Virus record (IMG/VR): IMGVR_UViG_3300010885_014528 | Coordinates: 1 to 57,482 of that record | DNA from: a virus | DNA: 57,482 bases | Direction: 5' to 3' (one strand) | Part shown: positions 7,178 to 15,403 of the stretch, piece after piece | Layout: every line of letters begins with the position of its first letter | Position numbering within the stretch: the stretch's first letter is position 1 | The notes under the pieces: generated by a model | What the model was told of the DNA's origin: nothing | The model's database searches: none | Seen by the model: only the letters and a program-made list of their open reading frames with translations | Made by a program: the position numbers and the translations under genes

Positions 7178-7692
7178 GTAAAGTTTACCTCATCAAACCT
7201 CTACATAAAAAAAGTATCTGCTGGCATATAGAAATGTTCCGTGATAATGCGGACGGTTCTACCAGCTGGTTTAACATCGATGATCACTATCGATGGGGGC
7301 AAGGGTTTGTTGAAGAAGATATGGACTGTAATCTCCCTTGGGAAGGTGATGTACAGGCACATGCCAAGACAGACTGTGGATGGGGTGCTGAACTAGATGA
7401 TCAACACTCTTGCTGGTTTGAGTTCAGTGACGATATCGCTGAAGAAGAACAAGAGCGTATTAAAAAATGCTACCTAGATGGTGACGGTGACGAAGAATGG
7501 GAACGTGCTGGGGCTGCTTGGCTCTATGAAGGCGAGCACGAATGGCAGTTTGAGGACGACTACCTTGTTATTGATGCTCCATATCAAGTTAGTTTATGCA
7601 AAGATGACGGCACGGTTATCGAAGAAAATGTTAAACTAAAACCCAGACCTACTGTATCAGGTGGCAGTAATGCATGGCCGTTTCCGACATGA
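7174..7692 (+). CDS. acidic Trp-rich hypothetical protein
   Basis: 172 residues, acidic and Trp-rich, similar in composition to the 6424 product (Asp/Glu-Gly turns, GDGDEEWERAG). Unrecognised. The two may be distant relatives, which would need alignment to settle. Confidence 0.55.
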   Translation: MSKVYLIKPLHKKSICWHIEMFRDNADGSTSWFNIDDHYRWGQGFVEEDMDCNLPWEGDVQAHAKTDCGWGAELDDQHSCWFEFSDDIAEEEQERIKKCYLDGDGDEEWERAGAAWLYEGEHEWQFEDDYLVIDAPYQVSLCKDDGTVIEENVKLKPRPTVSGGSNAWPFPT

Positions 7693-8222
7693 CTAAAATT
7701 TCTCAAAGTCCAGATCGACACACCTTTCAAAAAGAAGGGTATATTAAACGTTGCGAAGAACAAGGCAAACTGCCTAACCCCGACTATATTGAGATGTACA
7801 AATCTTGGAGAGAAATGGAGGAAGAACAGATAACAAATACAGACTGGCAGAAAGATAACATGGAGTATGATCTCCGAACCTGCAAATCTATGCTAGAAAA
7901 AGTTCGTGCCAGTGACACCTATGCTCAACATCTATATGCGGCCATGTGCAACAATGAGTTTCAAAAATTAGATGTCATGCCCATTCTTAGAGATCAACGG
8001 TGGAGTGCCTCGTGGAGAAGTGCCGGGGGCATTATTGCTGACATGCGTGAAGAAGGTGACTACATTGATTGGTACTGTAGCGGAATTGGCGAAGGTCTTG
8101 GCAACGGAGATGTGGATGGCACTAGAGGGTATGTACCCGAAGGATACGTGTCCGATGAAATACAAGAAGACCTAAAACAATTAGGGTGGATTGTTGTAGA
8201 AGATCAGAACAACAAATTTTAA
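7689..8222 (+). CDS. hypothetical protein
   Basis: 177 residues from ATG 7689 (ATGA overlap with the previous stop); an in-frame ATG at 7674 would add five residues. The charged helical N-terminal half is followed by a Gly-rich acidic segment (GIGEGLGNGDVDG). Unrecognised. Its stop overlaps the stop of the convergent TctC gene by 4 nt, leaving no room for a separate terminator. Confidence 0.6.
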   Translation: MTKISQSPDRHTFQKEGYIKRCEEQGKLPNPDYIEMYKSWREMEEEQITNTDWQKDNMEYDLRTCKSMLEKVRASDTYAQHLYAAMCNNEFQKLDVMPILRDQRWSASWRSAGGIIADMREEGDYIDWYCSGIGEGLGNGDVDGTRGYVPEGYVSDEIQEDLKQLGWIVVEDQNNKF

Positions 8223-9196
8223 TTGCTCCAACCAACTTCCTTAATAATTGGAACCCACTTTTCTCTTAACTGCATCATACTTGCTTTAAACCCTTGAGAT
8301 GTTTGTTCTTTAGGTTCAGCAAACATAAGATTTTCACGTAAAAATCGTTGACCTTCATTAGAACGAATAGCATTGGTAAAGTTAGTCACATACCAATCAT
8401 TAATTTCTTTATCTGTATTTTTAGGCAGTATAATTCCCCAGGCGGCATAAACATTCATCCCTGGAATTAGATCTTTCATTAAAGGTACATCCTTAATAGC
8501 ATCGATTTTATATTCGCTACATAACGCAATAATTTTAATTTTGCCTGATTGTGTTAGTGTATTAGCAACTGCTACAGGAATGATGCCAAATTCTACGTGG
8601 CCACCTGCTACATCTTGACCTGCCTGTGCCGGGCCTTTATAAGGAATAGTTTTAACTAGTGATCTATTGCCTTTGATATTATACATCATATATTCATAGG
8701 CTAGTTTATGTGCTCCAGATCCGGCGGCAATATTAATAGGCTTATCTGTATTCTTAACCCTATCTAAAAACTCTCGAGGCGTGTTAACGGCGCTGGCAGA
8801 ATTGGCAATAATAGCAAGAGGACTCTTTGCTAGAGTTAAAACGTATTCAAAATCATCTAATGTATATTTTTTGTTTTCTGGATTAGAAAAATCAGCAGTG
8901 ACCCATACTCCTTGATGACTGGGTACAGAAATGTGATAGCCGTCATTGGGCAACTTAATAAAGTGATTCATTCCTATGGTGCCATCTCCGCCGGGACGAT
9001 TTTCTACAATAAAATTAATCTTAGGATTAGCTTTTTCGATAATGCTACTAATTCCTCTAAAACTTAATTCGTTGCCCGAGCCGGGGGCAAACCCAATAAC
9101 TGCTGTTATAGGCTTATTTGGTTCCCAAGCGTGTGCCAGTGTAGTAATTAGAGATACTGCTATTACTTTAATAATGAAACTAATATATCTGGCCAT
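8219..9196 (-). CDS. TctC/Bug-family periplasmic solute-binding receptor
   Basis: 325 residues from ATG 9196, chosen because GGAG lies about 10 nt upstream and because it begins with a signal peptide (MARYISF, hydrophobic 8-21, AHA before the mature WEPNKP). The mature part follows the Bug/TctC pattern: ITAVIGFAPGSGNE, ENRPGGDGTIGMN, the late PYKGPAQAGQDVAGG and GIIPVAVANTL. These receptors bind carboxylates and similar small solutes for tripartite transporters and are most expanded in betaproteobacteria. No transporter membrane genes are here, so the phage would boost or redirect a host transporter. Minus strand, paired with a sulfotransferase-like gene: probably an accessory insertion. Confidence 0.85.
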   Translation of the reverse strand: MARYISFIIKVIAVSLITTLAHAWEPNKPITAVIGFAPGSGNELSFRGISSIIEKANPKINFIVENRPGGDGTIGMNHFIKLPNDGYHISVPSHQGVWVTADFSNPENKKYTLDDFEYVLTLAKSPLAIIANSASAVNTPREFLDRVKNTDKPINIAAGSGAHKLAYEYMMYNIKGNRSLVKTIPYKGPAQAGQDVAGGHVEFGIIPVAVANTLTQSGKIKIIALCSEYKIDAIKDVPLMKDLIPGMNVYAAWGIILPKNTDKEINDWYVTNFTNAIRSNEGQRFLRENLMFAEPKEQTSQGFKASMMQLREKWVPIIKEVGWSN

Positions 9197-9738
9197 TGTT
9201 TGTTTATCTCCATAGTTTGTCCAAAATTTTGTTTGATCCACTTGGGTGTGAAATAATTCCAAGTTAGATTGTGTTTGCTTGCAAATTGCAAAATGTTATT
9301 ATTCTGTTTAGCTATCTCGCCTAGCATAGTTGTACTATCTTTGTATGCCACATAACTAGGATACTTGATGTTAAACCCGCCTGCTTCATGCCACCAAGCA
9401 TAACTGGCCATGTCTGGTCTATAAACTAACATAATCCAATCGTCGGGGAAACATTCCCTAACTGAATCTAACTTATAAGCCCAGTCATGGCTTTTAACTA
9501 TTCTAGTACCGCCTTGTTTAGTCCAGGCATAGTCAATATAACGGTCATCAAGATAGGCTTCTAGTTCCATTCCTGCGCCAAAGTAGGCACCTTTGTGTCC
9601 ACTGTATTGATTGTGATTATATGCCCTAGCAGGAGTTCGATCGCTGATATTAAATCCATCTAAAGATTCTAATGTTTGAGCAATACCACTCCAACGACTT
9701 CCTGGCACGCCTGTGAAAAATATTCTATTAGGTAGCAT
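9163..9738 (-). CDS. sulfotransferase-like protein
   Basis: 191 residues from ATG 9738. The N-terminal RIFFTGVPGSRWSG (4-17) has the form of the 5'-phosphosulfate (PAPS) loop of sulfotransferases, and LVYRPDMASYAWW (about 106-118) resembles the 3'-phosphate-binding segment. The C-terminal half is less conserved. An upstream ATG (9765) abuts the divergent methyltransferase start as CATATG; the start is uncertain because neither has a clear ribosome site. It overlaps the TctC gene by 34 nt, so the two form a minus-strand operon. The acceptor is unknown. Confidence 0.55.
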   Translation of the reverse strand: MLPNRIFFTGVPGSRWSGIAQTLESLDGFNISDRTPARAYNHNQYSGHKGAYFGAGMELEAYLDDRYIDYAWTKQGGTRIVKSHDWAYKLDSVRECFPDDWIMLVYRPDMASYAWWHEAGGFNIKYPSYVAYKDSTTMLGEIAKQNNNILQFASKHNLTWNYFTPKWIKQNFGQTMEINKQWPDILVSLLK

Positions 9739-9765
9739 AGTATTAAATATATATTTAATGAACAT

Positions 9766-10299
9766 ATGACAGTCGACCAAAATTATTTAAACTACTACTT
9801 CGGAAATATCTGGCACCGCAAAAACGGAGACCTACAACAATTTGATAAAACAGGACTTAGCCTAATCGAAAAGATTAAACCAGGTGAAACTGTTATAGAT
9901 GTTGGTTGTGGCGCCAATCCATTTAAAGGACGTATTCCAAACCTAATCGGAATTGATCCAGCATTTGATCAAGCTGACATAAAGTGTGGCATTGACGAAT
10001 ACCAAACAGATCAAACATTCGATGTTGCATTTTGTTTAGGCAGTATTAACTTTGGAGAAGTCACAGATATTGAAAGACAAATTGCCAAAGTCATTACCTT
10101 ACTAAAACCCACTGCTAGAATTTACTGGCGTTGTAATCCCGGATTACAAGATCATAAAAACGAAGAATGTAAATTGATTCCTTTCTATCCATGGAGCATC
10201 GAGGAGCATGTCCGATTAGCAGACAAGTTTGGATTTAGACTGGCAGAATGTTCTTGGGACACAAAGAATCGTATCTACGCCGAATGGCATAGACCTTAA
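9766..10299 (+). CDS. class I SAM-dependent methyltransferase
   Basis: 177 residues. The SAM-binding glycine loop is clear: TVIDVGCGANPF (about 43-54), followed by the acidic strand-2 motif LIGIDPAF and a CLGSINFGEV motif IV-like segment. This is a Rossmann methyltransferase of the type acting on small molecules or glycans. There is no DNA-methylase NPPY/DPPY motif. Its start touches that of the divergent minus-strand sulfotransferase. With that neighbour it may decorate a surface glycan; this is a guess. Confidence 0.8.
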   Translation: MTVDQNYLNYYFGNIWHRKNGDLQQFDKTGLSLIEKIKPGETVIDVGCGANPFKGRIPNLIGIDPAFDQADIKCGIDEYQTDQTFDVAFCLGSINFGEVTDIERQIAKVITLLKPTARIYWRCNPGLQDHKNEECKLIPFYPWSIEEHVRLADKFGFRLAECSWDTKNRIYAEWHRP

Positions 10300-10324
10300 C
10301 CAAAATACGTGCTACAATAGGACT

Positions 10325-10621
10325 ATGTCCAAATCTATAGTTCTATCCGAAAAAATATGGGCAAACCTCTATAATCAAATTGCCCGAGATTATCCGCCCA
10401 GTGTGTTGTTAATTCGCCACAAAATGCGAGAAGTTTTGGGCTTTACTGTAAGGCGGCATGAAGTATGGTTAGATCGGAATGTGGATAGCAGAGATTTTGG
10501 CTACGGAACCAAATATTGTGTATATACAATACATTTGGATTTTTATAACGAGCCAAAACGGACTATGTTTTTACTCAAATATTCGGATATAATTGGTAAA
10601 ACCTCTCTTGACATAGAGTGA
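10325..10621 (+). CDS. hypothetical protein
   Basis: 98 residues from ATG 10325, which follows AATAGGACT; a longer frame from 10229 would overlap the methyltransferase and is rejected. Basic, mixed alpha/beta, unrecognised. Its final codons carry the -35 of the next promoter. Confidence 0.6.
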   Translation: MSKSIVLSEKIWANLYNQIARDYPPSVLLIRHKMREVLGFTVRRHEVWLDRNVDSRDFGYGTKYCVYTIHLDFYNEPKRTMFLLKYSDIIGKTSLDIE

Positions 10622-10636
10622 AAATCAGTGTATAAT
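10608..10636 (+). promoter_or_regulatory. sigma-70 consensus promoter with inverted repeat at -10
   Basis: Perfect TTGACA (10608-10613) and TATAAT (10631-10636), 17-bp spacer. A 7-bp inverted repeat AGTGTAT (10627-10633)/ATACACT (10643-10649) flanks the -10 and start site. An AAGGAG ribosome site precedes ATG 10668. Confidence 0.8.
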
Positions 10637-10667
10637 ACATACATACACTAGTAAAAAGGAGTGCAAA

Positions 10668-11882
10668 ATGGCAACAGTAGCAGGCATTAAGATAAAACCC
10701 AAGGTTAAAAAAGAAAAAGTCACCAGCATAAGCATTCGTGAGAATGCTAAACGCGACTACAGCCCAAAATGGGATGGTGCAGAAACTTGGACAGGTGAGC
10801 AATTCCTGCGTCACTTCCAAGGTGCTATGCGTTATTACCGCATGGAGTCTAGTGGCAAAGAACTTAAACCCAAGGTCATTGACTGGATGGGTCGTAATGG
10901 CTATGCTAAAAAAGACATTCAAGCATTTAAAGATACCCGTGACGGACGTTGCGAGTTGACAGTAGGTGCCATTGCCGCTTGTCTGATCAAAGGTATGCCA
11001 GACATGCATCCAGAATTTAACGATGGTCGTAGTACAGCAACATGGCTCAAGACAGAGATTGCTAAGATTGTAGACAGCGGCAAGTGGGATGAAGCACCTG
11101 AAGAAGAAGTTAAGGTAGTTAAAACTCCTGCTCAAGTGTTTAACATTCAAGATCGGATCCGTGAGCAGGCAGGCGATATGAGTGAAGAAATTGATGCGGC
11201 TATTGATTCTTGGATTATGGATCCCGAAGCCTTTGATCCTAAAGCATTTAAAATCGTTAATTTGCTTAAAGGCAAAGGTGCTAAGGCCGCACAGGCTCGA
11301 TACATCAAAGGCTTCTTTATCAAAAGTTTAGAGGAATTACAAGAACTGGCTAGTGGCCAGGCAGACGAGCAGTTGCGTGAAGCCTACAAACATAATAGCC
11401 GTAAGAATGTTAAGAAGTTAATTGATTTCTACGAAAGCATTATGGCTGCCTGTGAGCAGATTACTGCAGAAGCTAAAGTGTTGAAGAAGCCACGTGCGGC
11501 CAAAGTTAAGCCTGCAGAGGAGATTGTTAAGAAGCTCAAATTCATGTTGAGTGATACTAAACTTGGTATTACCAGTGTTCCGCCAGCGACTATTATTGGT
11601 GCCCAAGGTGTTGCAGTTTATAATACAAAGACACGTAAGATTGGTTATTACATTGCCAAGTCTAGTGCAGGTCTTAGTGTTAAAAATTCTAGCATTACAG
11701 AGTTTACAGAAAAGAGTACACAGAAAACTCTGCGTAAGCCTCCAGAACAGATCAAAGAGTTCAAAGAGCAGAATACACAGAAGCGTTTTGAAACTTGGTT
11801 TGTTAAGAATGTTAAAACTACAGAGACACCGCTCAATGGACGTTTTAGCGAAGATACAGTTATTTTGAAAGTATACAAATGA
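10668..11882 (+). CDS. large conserved phage hypothetical protein
   Basis: 404 residues, basic N-terminus, largely helical with a Lys/Glu-rich centre and a C-terminal beta-rich part (ATIIGAQGVAVYNTKTRKIG). No catalytic motif is recognised. It has its own consensus promoter and a strong AAGGAG site, so it is probably expressed early and abundantly. The overall character (central AQVFNIQDRIREQAG helix) fits a structural or DNA-associated role; this is not demonstrated. Confidence 0.7.
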   Translation: MATVAGIKIKPKVKKEKVTSISIRENAKRDYSPKWDGAETWTGEQFLRHFQGAMRYYRMESSGKELKPKVIDWMGRNGYAKKDIQAFKDTRDGRCELTVGAIAACLIKGMPDMHPEFNDGRSTATWLKTEIAKIVDSGKWDEAPEEEVKVVKTPAQVFNIQDRIREQAGDMSEEIDAAIDSWIMDPEAFDPKAFKIVNLLKGKGAKAAQARYIKGFFIKSLEELQELASGQADEQLREAYKHNSRKNVKKLIDFYESIMAACEQITAEAKVLKKPRAAKVKPAEEIVKKLKFMLSDTKLGITSVPPATIIGAQGVAVYNTKTRKIGYYIAKSSAGLSVKNSSITEFTEKSTQKTLRKPPEQIKEFKEQNTQKRFETWFVKNVKTTETPLNGRFSEDTVILKVYK

Positions 11883-12445
11883 TTAATTTAAAAGAATGGA
11901 TGGAAGTTGTTAATTATCGCATCACAGAGGGCAGTAATTTTATGTGGGACTGTTATGGTCCTGATAGTTATAGTCTAGACAGTTGGAACGGTGACCAAGA
12001 TGGTCATAGTTTTTCAATTACTTTTGATACTAAGACACAGGTTGTCTATGAAGTTCAAAGTCATGATTATAGAACCCAGAGAGCATATCGCTTGGTTAAT
12101 CCTGATTTTGCATCTGAACGAGATGTTGAAAGCGCAGATCGTAATGTTGCCTTAAACGAAGCATGGGACGGCGTTGACTATGTCGATTTAGAAGAAGATG
12201 ATGACTGGATTCAAAAAGCACTGGCCATTGAAGCTGGTGAAGACTACGATACTCGTATCAGTGTTCCATTAGAGTTGGAAGATGACGTGCTGTTGGCTCT
12301 AATGAAAAAAGCACACGAATGTGATTTAACATTTAACGAATTTGTAGAAGAAGCATTGTTAAACTTAATAAAAGAATTTAAAAACAATCCAGCATCAACT
12401 AGAGCTAAATCACAACAATGGCTAGAAGATCATGACGCTACCTGA
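11879..12445 (+). CDS. phage protein with possible ribbon-helix-helix C-terminus
   Basis: 188 residues. The N-terminal 110 are beta-rich and acidic. The segment RISVPLELEDDVLLALMKKA followed by HECDLTFNEFVEEALLNLI (about 126-164) has the strand-helix-helix layout of ribbon-helix-helix DNA-binding proteins. The N-terminus also contains RITE|GS (14-19), a possible prohead-protease site. ATGA overlap with the preceding gene. Function unknown. Confidence 0.55.
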   Translation: MINLKEWMEVVNYRITEGSNFMWDCYGPDSYSLDSWNGDQDGHSFSITFDTKTQVVYEVQSHDYRTQRAYRLVNPDFASERDVESADRNVALNEAWDGVDYVDLEEDDDWIQKALAIEAGEDYDTRISVPLELEDDVLLALMKKAHECDLTFNEFVEEALLNLIKEFKNNPASTRAKSQQWLEDHDAT

Positions 12446-12701
12446 CGAACGCTATCGCGCTATATTGTTGGCTAGGAGTCTTTGCGAAGACCTTTTAGAT
12501 CCTAAAAAAACTCCTAGGATACCAAAGATAATTAGAAAACGAGCTCGCAGTGTGCTGAGACATTTTCCAGAAGAATACTATCTCAGTATGCTAGCAGAAA
12601 GCCGACCGGATATCTTAGAGCGTAGAGGAGAGCCCTACGATCCTCTTTATAAAATGGTTAAAGATTACGACATAGGAAAAAGCAATGAAGATAGGTCTTA
12701 G
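12432..12701 (+). CDS. BPSL0761-like small protein
   Basis: 89 residues beginning MTLPDERYRAILLARSL and containing DLLDPKKTPRIPKIIRKR and AVLRHFPEEY-like segments. This is the pattern of the BPSL0761 family described from Burkholderia and relatives, whose members begin similarly and share the D-P-x-x-TPR-P-K-x-x-R core. Biochemical role unknown. It suggests gene exchange with betaproteobacteria. Overlaps both neighbours. Confidence 0.6.
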   Translation: MTLPDERYRAILLARSLCEDLLDPKKTPRIPKIIRKRARSVLRHFPEEYYLSMLAESRPDILERRGEPYDPLYKMVKDYDIGKSNEDRS

Positions 12702-13107
12702 TTATAGTCGTTGTGTTAGAGACATTGTGGATGGCAAAGTAGATATCAACGATGTCTTAGTCATTGTTGCTCGCACTGACTTTGATCCCAACATTGAAGA
12801 ACAGTGGGACGGTATCTGGCACGGATATCATAACAGAGGCGGTTGGAGTAATCCCGAGTGGGGTCACTACACAGACGAAGATGAAGAACGGTTCCGTGAT
12901 GTAAGTAAAGAACTATACAGTAGAGGCCTGCTACATCAACCACGTCAGTTTGGGGCACATCCTAGTCGCTTGCCATATTATTGGCTTGAAGCAAGTTTAC
13001 CAGCAGATGAACTAGAAAGTAGACCTGCTGTGAAAAAAGCCTGGGAACAATTTCAAATTGTTGCCGGCTTATCAAAATCTACAAAAATTTTAAAGGATGA
13101 ATTTTAA
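12685..13107 (+). CDS. hypothetical protein
   Basis: 140 residues, starting [17 protein letters not shown], acidic with a His/Trp-rich centre ([13 protein letters not shown]). Unrecognised. Its last codons contain the AAAGGA ribosome site of clpP. Confidence 0.6.
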   Translation: MKIGLSYSRCVRDIVDGKVDINDVLVIVARTDFDPNIEEQWDGIWHGYHNRGGWSNPEWGHYTDEDEERFRDVSKELYSRGLLHQPRQFGAHPSRLPYYWLEASLPADELESRPAVKKAWEQFQIVAGLSKSTKILKDEF

Positions 13108-13108
13108 T

Positions 13109-13693
13109 ATGTTAGTACCAATGGTGGTCGAAAAGACCGGACAAGGCGAACGAGCCTTTGATATTTTTAGCCGATTGCTCAATGAACGCATTGTGTTTTT
13201 AAATGGCGGAGTTGATGATTACAGTAGTAATTTAATTGTAGCACAGATCTTACATTTAGAGAGTGCCGATTCGGAAAAGGATATCCACTTTTACATTAAT
13301 AGTCCTGGGGGTGTTATCACATCAGGTATGGCTATCTATGATGTTATGCAGTTTGTCAAACCAGATATTTGTACCTACGTCATGGGGCAGGCCTGTTCAA
13401 TGGGTAGCTTTTTAGCACAAGCCGGAACAGCAGGCAAACGTTATATGCTCCCACATGCTCGCCACATGATACATCAGCCTAGCGGTGGTGCTCGTGGTAT
13501 GCAGAGTGATATTGCTATCCAATACAAAGAAATTACACAGATGAAAGACATGTTAACTAAACTGTATGTTAAACATAATACCGCAGGTAAAACCTACGAG
13601 CAATTTGAAAAGGACATGGATCGTGACACATTTATGAGTGCAGAAGAAGCATTAGCCTATGGGCTCTGTGATAAAATTGTTGACAAACGATAA
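13109..13693 (+). CDS. clpP: ClpP-like serine protease
   Basis: 194 residues from ATG 13109; this start gives the family N-terminus MLVPMVVE and sits about 11 nt after AAAGGA, whereas ATG 13097 overlaps that site. The catalytic Ser97 is in [15 protein letters not shown], His122 in MIHQPSGG, and the Asp lies in the DRDTFMS region near 170. Full family length, with the NSPGG motif present. It forms tetradecameric proteolytic chambers that need a Clp ATPase; the ClpA-like gene at 38105 may be its phage partner. Confidence 0.93.
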   Translation: MLVPMVVEKTGQGERAFDIFSRLLNERIVFLNGGVDDYSSNLIVAQILHLESADSEKDIHFYINSPGGVITSGMAIYDVMQFVKPDICTYVMGQACSMGSFLAQAGTAGKRYMLPHARHMIHQPSGGARGMQSDIAIQYKEITQMKDMLTKLYVKHNTAGKTYEQFEKDMDRDTFMSAEEALAYGLCDKIVDKR

Positions 13694-13771
13694 ACAAGAG
13701 AATCTAAAAATTGTTAGACACGAGATCAATAAACTTAAATAACAATAACCGGTCTTCGGCTTTCATCCCGG

Positions 13772-13800
13772 TATACAAACTCTGCTGCCTATGCTATAAT
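13772..13800 (+). promoter_or_regulatory. probable promoter for queD
   Basis: TATACA (13772-13777, weak -35) and perfect TATAAT (13795-13800), 17-bp spacer. A 6-bp inverted repeat CCTATG (13788-13793)/CATAGG (13804-13809) flanks the -10; its right arm overlaps the AGGAG ribosome site. Upstream, ACCGG/CCGGT arms (about 13748-13773) can form a hairpin without a T-tract. Confidence 0.55.
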
Positions 13801-13817
13801 CAACATAGGAGAATACA

Positions 13818-14267
13818 ATGGCAAAATATTATTCAACAAAACACTACGGACATAACATTGGATTGAGTGCTGTATTTAGACAGCCTAATGCAGATCACAG
13901 TCACTGTCATTTGCTCCATGGCTACAGTCTAGCGTTTACATTTACATTTGGCTGTGATACATTAGACAACAAGAATTGGGCAGTGGACTTTGGTGGACTC
14001 AAACTACTTAAAGCATGGCTAGAAGATCACTTTGATCACAAGGTAGCATTGGATCGACAAGATCCATACTTGGCCAAGTTCCAAGAATTAGAAGAACTGG
14101 GCCTAGCAGAGATACGTATCTTCGATGGTGTGGGTGCAGAGAAGTTTGCCGAACATGCTTTTAAATTTGCTGACGCACTGATCCGTGAAAAGACTGACGG
14201 TCGTTGTTATTGTGTACGAGTTGAGTGTGCAGAACACGGAGCCAACTCAGCAACATACGAGGCATAA
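13818..14267 (+). CDS. queD: 6-carboxytetrahydropterin synthase (QueD)
   Basis: 149 residues of the T-fold family. Zinc ligands and catalytic Cys cluster at HSHCHLLHGYS (27-37; Cys30, His29, His31, His34), followed by VDFGGLKLLKAWLEDHFDH (the family D-F-x-x-L-K and LDH region) and the C-terminal VECAEHGANS (E-x-x purine-binding strand). QueD converts 7,8-dihydroneopterin triphosphate, the FolE product, to 6-carboxytetrahydropterin on the route to preQ0. FolE is at 208 and the DpdA-like transglycosylase at 53088. Confidence 0.88.
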   Translation: MAKYYSTKHYGHNIGLSAVFRQPNADHSHCHLLHGYSLAFTFTFGCDTLDNKNWAVDFGGLKLLKAWLEDHFDHKVALDRQDPYLAKFQELEELGLAEIRIFDGVGAEKFAEHAFKFADALIREKTDGRCYCVRVECAEHGANSATYEA

Positions 14268-14458
14268 TGAATAGTATTGAAAAGATTTGGGCCCGGGCAA
14301 CAGGTCATCTAATGGGGAACACGGATAACGATCGTCCGGATGTGCCTATTCTAACTTTACGAGAAGCCAGAGTAGCACTATTTTTAAAAACCTTTTGGGT
14401 TATAATTCATACGGTGACCTGCTTCTTTATTATAGCAAATACAATAAGACACTGGTAA
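14267..14458 (+). CDS. small single-span membrane protein
   Basis: 63 residues from ATG 14267, coupled to queD by TAATG. A single hydrophobic helix near residues 38-58 (FWVIIHTVTCFFIIANTI) follows a basic/acidic cytosolic part. Unrecognised; it ends one base before the cytidylyltransferase start. Confidence 0.55.
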   Translation: MNSIEKIWARATGHLMGNTDNDRPDVPILTLREARVALFLKTFWVIIHTVTCFFIIANTIRHW

Positions 14459-14459
14459 T

Positions 14460-14939
14460 ATGAAAATAGGATTTAATTGCAGTTCATTTGATCTTCTCCA
14501 TGCAGGGCATGTCACCATGCTTAAAATGGAAAAGCAACTTTGCGACTATCTAATAGTTGCATTGCAGATCGATCCTACTATCGACAGGCCGGGAGTTAAG
14601 AATAAACCAGTTCAAAGTGCATATGAACGGTATGTACAATTACAGGCCTGCAAGTATGTAGATGAAATTTTAATCTACGAAACCGAATTTGATTTACTGC
14701 AATTACTACAAACACAGACTATTCATATTCGCTTCTTAAGCGATGAATATTTGAATAGAGACTTTACTGGCAAACAATGGTGTATGAATAATAACATTGA
14801 ATTACATTATCATAAAAGACAACATATCTATAGTTCAAGTGAATTGCGAGCAAGAACAGCAAAATTAGAAACTGAAAAAGCTGAAGAGTCTTTAACAGAA
14901 GTACCGCAATACAGTCCAGAGTTATTAAAAAGAAAATAA
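14460..14939 (+). CDS. TagD-like cytidylyltransferase (nucleotidyltransferase fold)
   Basis: 159 residues. FNCSSFDLLHAGHVTML (4-20) holds the HxGH ATP/CTP-binding motif, and the C-terminal IYSSSELRART matches the family ISTT/SSSxLR motif that closes on the nucleotide. Related to glycerol-3-phosphate cytidylyltransferases, which make CDP-activated alcohols or sugars. A paralogue lies at 28011. Here it opens a block with RmlC-like, UDP-glucuronate decarboxylase and oxygenase genes, so it probably activates a sugar or polyol for glycan synthesis. Substrate not determinable. Confidence 0.8.
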   Translation: MKIGFNCSSFDLLHAGHVTMLKMEKQLCDYLIVALQIDPTIDRPGVKNKPVQSAYERYVQLQACKYVDEILIYETEFDLLQLLQTQTIHIRFLSDEYLNRDFTGKQWCMNNNIELHYHKRQHIYSSSELRARTAKLETEKAEESLTEVPQYSPELLKRK

Positions 14940-14941
14940 GT

Positions 14942-15403
14942 ATGTTGCCCGGATTGCAAATTATTGAACATAAGAAACACAAAGATAGTCGTGGGGACTT
15001 CTGCGAACTATGGAAGATTACTAACGACGATATGCGTGGTCCAGTTCGAGACGGATGGCCATTTCGACAGTTAAACATAGCAACATCCTCTAAAAATGTT
15101 CTAAGAGGGATGCACCGACAAAATCAATTTAAATGTGTTATGCCAGTGTATGGTAGAATATTTGATGTAGTGCTACAACCCGAAACTGGTGAATGGTTTG
15201 GAATTGAACTAGATGAAAATAAAGGTCTTCTAATACCGCCACAATATGCACACGGATATCTAGTATTATCAGACACTGCGGTTGTACAATATATAGTTGA
15301 TAGACCATATAACCCTGCAGAAGAAGAAAATTTTAAATGGAATGACTATAAAATAGAATGGCCTATTCTTAACCCAATATTATCTGAAAAGGATTCACAA
15401 TGA
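14942..15403 (+). CDS. dTDP-4-dehydrorhamnose 3,5-epimerase (RmlC)-like sugar epimerase
   Basis: 153 residues with the RmlC cupin pattern: [11 protein letters not shown] (14-24), [16 protein letters not shown] with the catalytic His (about 41-56), [32 protein letters not shown] and the final NDYKIEWPI. The family epimerises C3/C5 of 4-keto-6-deoxy nucleotide sugars; relatives act on CDP- or UDP-sugars. No dTDP-glucose dehydratase is in the window, so the exact substrate is open. It overlaps the next gene by 4 nt. Confidence 0.82.
   Translation: MLPGLQIIEHKKHKDSRGDFCELWKITNDDMRGPVRDGWPFRQLNIATSSKNVLRGMHRQNQFKCVMPVYGRIFDVVLQPETGEWFGIELDENKGLLIPPQYAHGYLVLSDTAVVQYIVDRPYNPAEEENFKWNDYKIEWPILNPILSEKDSQ

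Noticed and set aside
7674-7688. Upstream ATG 7674 for the 7689 gene
   Set aside because: ATG 7689 gives the ATGA overlap used throughout the genome; neither has a strong ribosome site, so this is a preference only.
10627-10649. AGTGTAT/ATACACT repeat as a terminator
   Set aside because: The stem is only 7 bp, AT-rich and not followed by a T-run; kept as a possible operator.
13740-13800. Possible preQ1 riboswitch before queD (ACCGG/CCGGT hairpin followed by an A-rich stretch)
   Set aside because: The best promoter -10 (13795) is downstream of the hairpin, so it would not be in the queD transcript, and the preQ1 loop consensus is not met.
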